A stretch of DNA of 9,484 nucleotides from contig DATDUW010000032.1 in the NCBI GenBank assembly GCA_035290185.1, positions 1 through 9,484 on the forward strand, in the 5' to 3' direction. Below, one piece after another: positions 6,141 to 9,484 of the stretch. The notes under the pieces were generated by a model, which did not search any database, was not told the origin of the DNA, and worked only from the letters and a program-made list of their open reading frames with translations. The stretch comes from DATDUW01 sp035290185. Its GTDB lineage: Bacteria; Patescibacteriota; Patescibacteriia; UBA9934; GWF2-40-263. Numbering within the stretch: the first letter of the stretch is position 1; the number at the start of each line of letters is the position of its first letter. Made by a program: the position numbers and the translations under genes.

Positions 6141-7596
6141 AAGTTTCGTCCATTTTTTTCGAAGGCAAAAGAAGACGACGAATGGATTGAACATCTTCCG
6201 AACGTACGGCTCTGGTGAGAAAGAGCATGAGAACGTAAACAATTGCCCCCAAAATAATAGAGGGAATGAACCCGAACCTTTCCCGTATAAACCATGCGGT
6301 TAGGGCCATCACTAAACCACTCGCAATAATTGGAATGACTGTTCGAAAAAGATTTGTCCAGCGGTAGCCAGGAATAACAGAAGGGACAAATGCCAATCCA
6401 GCCAAGAATAAAAACCAAAAACTCACGAGGGCAGAAAGAGCGGCTCCCATCGCTCCCAAAAAAGGAATGAAAATGGCGTTTAAAATGACATTGATAACCA
6501 TGGTGATTCCCATGATGGCTGTTTTTGTCCCTTGTCGGTCTGCTGCATTGAGAAGTGAACCAACGGGAAAATCCAGGAAGATCGGCATGAGAACGAAAAC
6601 AAGAACACGCAGAACGGGTGCAGCACCATCATAATCCGAGCCGGCCAACCGCACCGCATCCGAAGCCACCACAGATAGTCCAAGGGTGATGGGCATGGCC
6701 AGAATAGCCAAATACCACATGGCACGATTAAAGAGCGCGGCAAGTTGTTCTGGATCCTTTCCAACGATTGCGCTCATCCCTGGATAGAGAGCGGCAATGA
6801 ATGCCATGGGGAGAAACTGGAAGGCATAGGTAAATTTGTAGGCAACACTGTAAACGCCCACAGCAGCCGTTCCGGCAAAGTGTGAAAGAAAAAGAGAATC
6901 AATGGAAGAATAGACCTTGACGAATGTGCCTGCTAATGCGAACGGAAATGCCAGACGCAAAAGAACGCGAATTCCTTTGAGATCCCACAAGGGTTGTAAA
7001 ATATTTTTTCCAAACGACTGGATTACTTGAAAAACAGAAAAAAAGGCATTGAAGAGACTTCCAACCAAAAGGGCTGCCACTAACCAAGGTAAAGAGGGAT
7101 GAAAGAGAAGAACGGCTCCTCCGAATAGGAGTGTTAAGATCTGACCAATAAAAATTCCCGCGGATTCAAAGGATAAACACTGAGAACCGCGCAGGACACC
7201 ATAATAGAGAAGCGAGATGGCATCCGCAGCCAACACAAGCGTTGCCACGGCAACAAGAAGGATCACGGAAACGTCATACCCAAGGGCAAGCGACGCGAGA
7301 ATAGATCCAACACCACCGAGCAGAATGAACGGAATTTTGAGAGTGATCGCACGTCTCACAAGGAGGGTTCCTTCCTTCCTTGGCTGTTTGGCGATTTCAC
7401 GAATAATAACTGGCGTCAAACCAAAGTCTGCGATGACACTAAAAATTGTTGTAATAGACAGAGCTAGAAAATAGGCTCCCGTATGCTCTGGCCCCATGGT
7501 TTTTGCTAGAGCTAAGAAATAAAAAAAGGCAACCGCTTTCTGTCCAATGGAAGCAGCGGTCAAATAAAAGGTATTTTTCGCAAGGAGGCCTGACAC
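6112..7596 (-). CDS. Oligosaccharide flippase, Wzx-like (MOP/polysaccharide biosynthesis superfamily)
   Basis: Polytopic membrane protein of 494 residues, predicted to move lipid-linked oligosaccharide from the cytoplasmic to the outer face of the membrane. It has about 14 hydrophobic stretches with a short cytosolic C-terminal tail (SEDVQSIRRLLLPSKK onward). Family-like segments are FGLTPVIIREIAK (58-70), YGVLRG (132-137), SSIDSLFLSHFAG (230-242) with VGVYSVAYKF (246-255), AGSDYDGAAPVLRVL (318-332), and LLNAADRQGT (348-357) leading to NVILNAIFIPFLGAMGAAL (369-387). The start is a GTG at 7596; no ATG or other good start lies upstream in frame before the terminator of the preceding gene, and no Shine-Dalgarno sequence is seen. 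It is the first gene of the polysaccharide unit. The Wzx assignment is by family; the glycan it carries is unknown. Confidence 0.93.
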   Translation of the reverse strand: MSGLLAKNTFYLTAASIGQKAVAFFYFLALAKTMGPEHTGAYFLALSITTIFSVIADFGLTPVIIREIAKQPRKEGTLLVRRAITLKIPFILLGGVGSILASLALGYDVSVILLVAVATLVLAADAISLLYYGVLRGSQCLSFESAGIFIGQILTLLFGGAVLLFHPSLPWLVAALLVGSLFNAFFSVFQVIQSFGKNILQPLWDLKGIRVLLRLAFPFALAGTFVKVYSSIDSLFLSHFAGTAAVGVYSVAYKFTYAFQFLPMAFIAALYPGMSAIVGKDPEQLAALFNRAMWYLAILAMPITLGLSVVASDAVRLAGSDYDGAAPVLRVLVFVLMPIFLDFPVGSLLNAADRQGTKTAIMGITMVINVILNAIFIPFLGAMGAALSALVSFWFLFLAGLAFVPSVIPGYRWTNLFRTVIPIIASGLVMALTAWFIRERFGFIPSIILGAIVYVLMLFLTRAVRSEDVQSIRRLLLPSKKMDETYAELVTPDA

Positions 7597-7605
7597 AACA
7601 CAAAG

Positions 7606-7634
7606 AGCATAGCACGGCTCTCTTCGGCCCTCAA
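7606..7634 (-). promoter_or_regulatory. Candidate sigma70-type promoter of the polysaccharide operon
   Basis: On the minus strand, TTGAGG (7634-7629) and TATGCT (7611-7606) are separated by 17 bases, each matching four of six consensus positions. Transcription would begin near 7599, only a few bases before the GTG of the flippase at 7596, giving an almost leaderless message. The position, just after the terminator of the S9 peptidase gene, supports it, but the match is moderate. Confidence 0.4.
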
Positions 7635-7637
7635 ACG

Positions 7638-7661
7638 AAAAACCCCCGACAATGTCGAGGG
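7638..7661 (-). terminator. Intrinsic terminator after the S9 peptidase gene
   Basis: On the minus strand an 8-bp stem, CCCTCGAC (7661-7654) pairing with GTCGGGGG (7650-7643) with one T-G wobble, encloses a 3-base loop and is followed directly by five T (7642-7638). It begins 7 bp after the TGA of the peptidase gene (7671-7669). This is the only convincing rho-independent terminator in the window, and it separates the peptidase gene from the polysaccharide unit. Confidence 0.88.
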
Positions 7662-7668
7662 TAAGGAC

Positions 7669-9484
7669 TCAAAGGACAACGCCCATCTTTTGGAGAAATT
7701 GGAACTGAGCGTTCCACTCTCGGGCCTGGTTCTGGCGTTTACCAGAACCGTGGCCTTCGTTCTCAAAGGAAAGAAGAACGATCTGACCCCCCGTAGACTG
7801 AACAGCCCGGACGATCTGTTCTGCTTGTGAGAAGGGGACACGTGCATCATTCTTCCCGTGAATCACGAGAAGGTTTTCAATCCGGTCAGCATACAACAGG
7901 GGCGAAATCCCCTCCAGGAATTTCCTTTCCTCCGGGACGTCCAACCGGCCATACTCCTCCTGCCGATTGGCTGTCCGATAGGAAGCTGTCCCTTCCAGAA
8001 AAGAAATCCAGTCGGAAATCCCGACCGCTTCCATGCCGGCAATCCAAAGATCCTTCCCGTGGCTGACTCCAATTTTTTTGAGATCAGAATCTCCGTCCAA
8101 GCCGGCGAGGGTGAATCCGGCAAGGACCATGTATCCGCCGTAGGATCCTCCGGAGAGGACCAGTTTCGAGGAATCAACCCACGGGACGACGTCACGCAGA
8201 TATAACGCCCCCCAAATCATGTCCTTGACGGAATCCAGACGCCGCAAGCCGTTGTCAGCCTGCTGAAAGGCCTTTCCGCGTCCGCTACTTCCCCGAACAT
8301 TGGGCTGAAACACGCCAATCCCCTTGGAACAAAGGTATTGGATCCGTCCTGCCCAGCTGAAATCGCGTGCCGAGCTTGGCCCTCCGTGCATGTCCATAAT
8401 GACGGGGGTCTTATGCGTAGTGTCCGCACCCGATGGACGGTAGAGGATTCCGCGAATTTCGATTCCGTCAAAGCTGGTGTAACTCACCAACTCGGGGACG
8501 ACCGGCGGTTTTTCAACAACCAACGGATAGGCCCAAGCCTTCTCTGCTTTCTCCTTTCGAAGATCTATTCGCCAAATACTGGTAGGAGTGGACGGGCTCG
8601 TGAACGTGAAACTCACGAACCGTTCAGCCGGACTGAACGTAAACCCGTACAGGACGCCCGGTTCCGGCAGAAGCGCGTTCACATCGATCACCTTTCCGGT
8701 CCTCCCATTCCGAATCGAAACCTCCGAATAACCAAAATGGTCATAGGAAACCACTTCCCACCTCCCGTTTACGGAGTGGCGGAAAGAATCGGATTCGAGA
8801 CCCTTGGCGGGAAAAGAATCACGCCAGGCTCCTGTTTCAAGATCAAGCTCCATGGGCGTGAGCAAGTCACGATCCCCAACATCGGCCAGAGCGTAGATTT
8901 TCTTTCCATCCGAAGAAAAATGAATTCCTTCAATTCTTGCCTGGTCATCAGGAGTGATGACTGGCCGATAAGCCCCGGACGCAACGTCAACCAGGAAGAC
9001 ATACCCCTGAACATCGGAGATTCCTCTTGTCACCAACATCTTTGCACCGTCGTGACTCCAGGCTCCGAGACCATGGTCCTGTTTGGGAATCTTGCCCGTG
9101 AAGATCGGCGTGGAAGTGCCTTTCTCGCGATCATACACATAGACGTCAAAGGACGACGGCTCACGAACATTATTCGCATAGGAAAGATACCTGCCATCCA
9201 CAGACCAGGAACCCAAATTGGAACAGGTTCCTTCTTGAGAGACAGGGATTGGATCACCGCCGTCCGAAGGCATGACATAGACGACGTGTTTCTCGTTCCC
9301 TTTGTTGTCCCGGCCGAAAGCAATCCACTTTCCATTCGGTGAAACCTTCGCGTAATAGGCGGGGTCTTCCCCGCCGGTCAGCTGCCTGACCCCGCCATCT
9401 GGCGTGGTCCGATACAACTGCCATGTCCCATTGTCGCTGGCGTTCCCCCAAAAAATAACACTCCCGTCATCGAGAGTCGCCAGG
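7669..9484 (-). CDS. Prolyl oligopeptidase-family serine peptidase (S9), N-terminus beyond right edge
   Basis: Serine peptidase of clan SC, predicted to cut short peptides after entry through a beta-propeller; S9C (acylaminoacyl-peptidase-like) is the closest type by eye. The frame is open to the right edge, with 604 residues visible, starting LATLDDGS. A TTG at 9417 is not the true start, since propeller sequence continues above it. Residues to about 310 form propeller blades marked by recurring S-x-(D/N)G-(R/K) turns, for example SPNGKWIAF, SVDGRYLSY, SHDGAKMLV and SSDGKKIYA. The hydrolase domain follows: HGGP (366-369, oxyanion side), GGSYGGYM with nucleophile S447 (codon 8145-8143), D546 in GKNDARVP (codon 7848-7846) and H578 in EGHG (codon 7752-7750). 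The Ser-Asp spacing is 99 residues, longer than usual because of an insert near 460-475. Export cannot be judged without the N-terminus. It ends at a strong terminator, so it is a separate transcript from the glycan genes. Confidence 0.95.
   Translation of the reverse strand, partial: LATLDDGSVIFWGNASDNGTWQLYRTTPDGGVRQLTGGEDPAYYAKVSPNGKWIAFGRDNKGNEKHVVYVMPSDGGDPIPVSQEGTCSNLGSWSVDGRYLSYANNVREPSSFDVYVYDREKGTSTPIFTGKIPKQDHGLGAWSHDGAKMLVTRGISDVQGYVFLVDVASGAYRPVITPDDQARIEGIHFSSDGKKIYALADVGDRDLLTPMELDLETGAWRDSFPAKGLESDSFRHSVNGRWEVVSYDHFGYSEVSIRNGRTGKVIDVNALLPEPGVLYGFTFSPAERFVSFTFTSPSTPTSIWRIDLRKEKAEKAWAYPLVVEKPPVVPELVSYTSFDGIEIRGILYRPSGADTTHKTPVIMDMHGGPSSARDFSWAGRIQYLCSKGIGVFQPNVRGSSGRGKAFQQADNGLRRLDSVKDMIWGALYLRDVVPWVDSSKLVLSGGSYGGYMVLAGFTLAGLDGDSDLKKIGVSHGKDLWIAGMEAVGISDWISFLEGTASYRTANRQEEYGRLDVPEERKFLEGISPLLYADRIENLLVIHGKNDARVPFSQAEQIVRAVQSTGGQIVLLSFENEGHGSGKRQNQAREWNAQFQFLQKMGVVL

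Noticed and set aside
6141..6242. 34-residue N-terminal extension of the GT4 protein
   Set aside because: It lies inside the flippase coding region, has no family resemblance, and the ATG at 6140 gives a normal GT4 N-terminus.
8338..9342. Long plus-strand reading frame (334 codons) opposite the S9 peptidase
   Set aside because: Its translation has no recognisable domain, it is rich in Arg/Pro/Ser as expected of an antisense shadow, and the minus-strand frame encodes an unmistakable beta-propeller and peptidase.

Overview
Every gene I can support lies on the minus strand, so the window is best read from right to left. Base composition looks close to 50% GC by eye (not computed). TGA is used as a stop, so the standard genetic code fits. 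The gene set is bacterial: a Wzx/Wzy-type surface polysaccharide cassette plus housekeeping genes. The lineage cannot be fixed from the window. A dispersed-repeat-like element at 2539-2736 contains a GTCCGCC/GGCGGAC hairpin of a kind I associate, from memory only, with candidate-phylum (Patescibacteria-like) genomes.

Layout in transcription order. (1) 9484-7669: a prolyl-oligopeptidase-family (S9) serine peptidase with a beta-propeller and a complete Ser-Asp-His triad. Its N-terminus is beyond the window, and it ends at a clear intrinsic terminator (7661-7638). (2) 7596-2740: a tightly packed four-gene polysaccharide unit, consisting of a Wzx-like flippase, a GT4 glycosyltransferase, a GT2 glycosyltransferase and a Wzy/WaaL-like O-antigen polymerase or ligase. 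Neighbours overlap by 29 bp or are separated by 2 and 12 bp. A plausible sigma70-type promoter sits just in front of the flippase. (3) 2739-2529: a 211-bp spacer almost filled by a palindromic repeat element with 18-bp imperfect terminal inverted repeats. (4) 2528 to the left edge: a Nudix hydrolase, a geranylgeranyl-reductase-family flavoprotein broken by a one-base frameshift at a run of eight G, and the N-terminal 247 residues of a DEAD-box RNA helicase. These three have gaps of 30 and 41 bp and may be co-transcribed.

How the genes fit together. The two glycosyltransferases would extend a lipid-linked glycan on the cytoplasmic face, the flippase would move it across the membrane, and the Wzy/WaaL-like protein would polymerise it or transfer it to an acceptor. 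No nucleotide-sugar synthesis genes and no initiating phosphoglycosyltransferase are visible, so the cassette depends on genes elsewhere. The reductase family saturates polyprenyl chains, so a link to the lipid carrier is conceivable but unproven.

Most of the window is ordinary. The points most worth a second look are the G8 frameshift in the reductase, the palindromic element, the near absence of Shine-Dalgarno sequences before the visible starts, and the missing His-Asn pair in the Wzy-like protein. I found no convincing new defence system, CRISPR array, RNA gene or insertion sequence.
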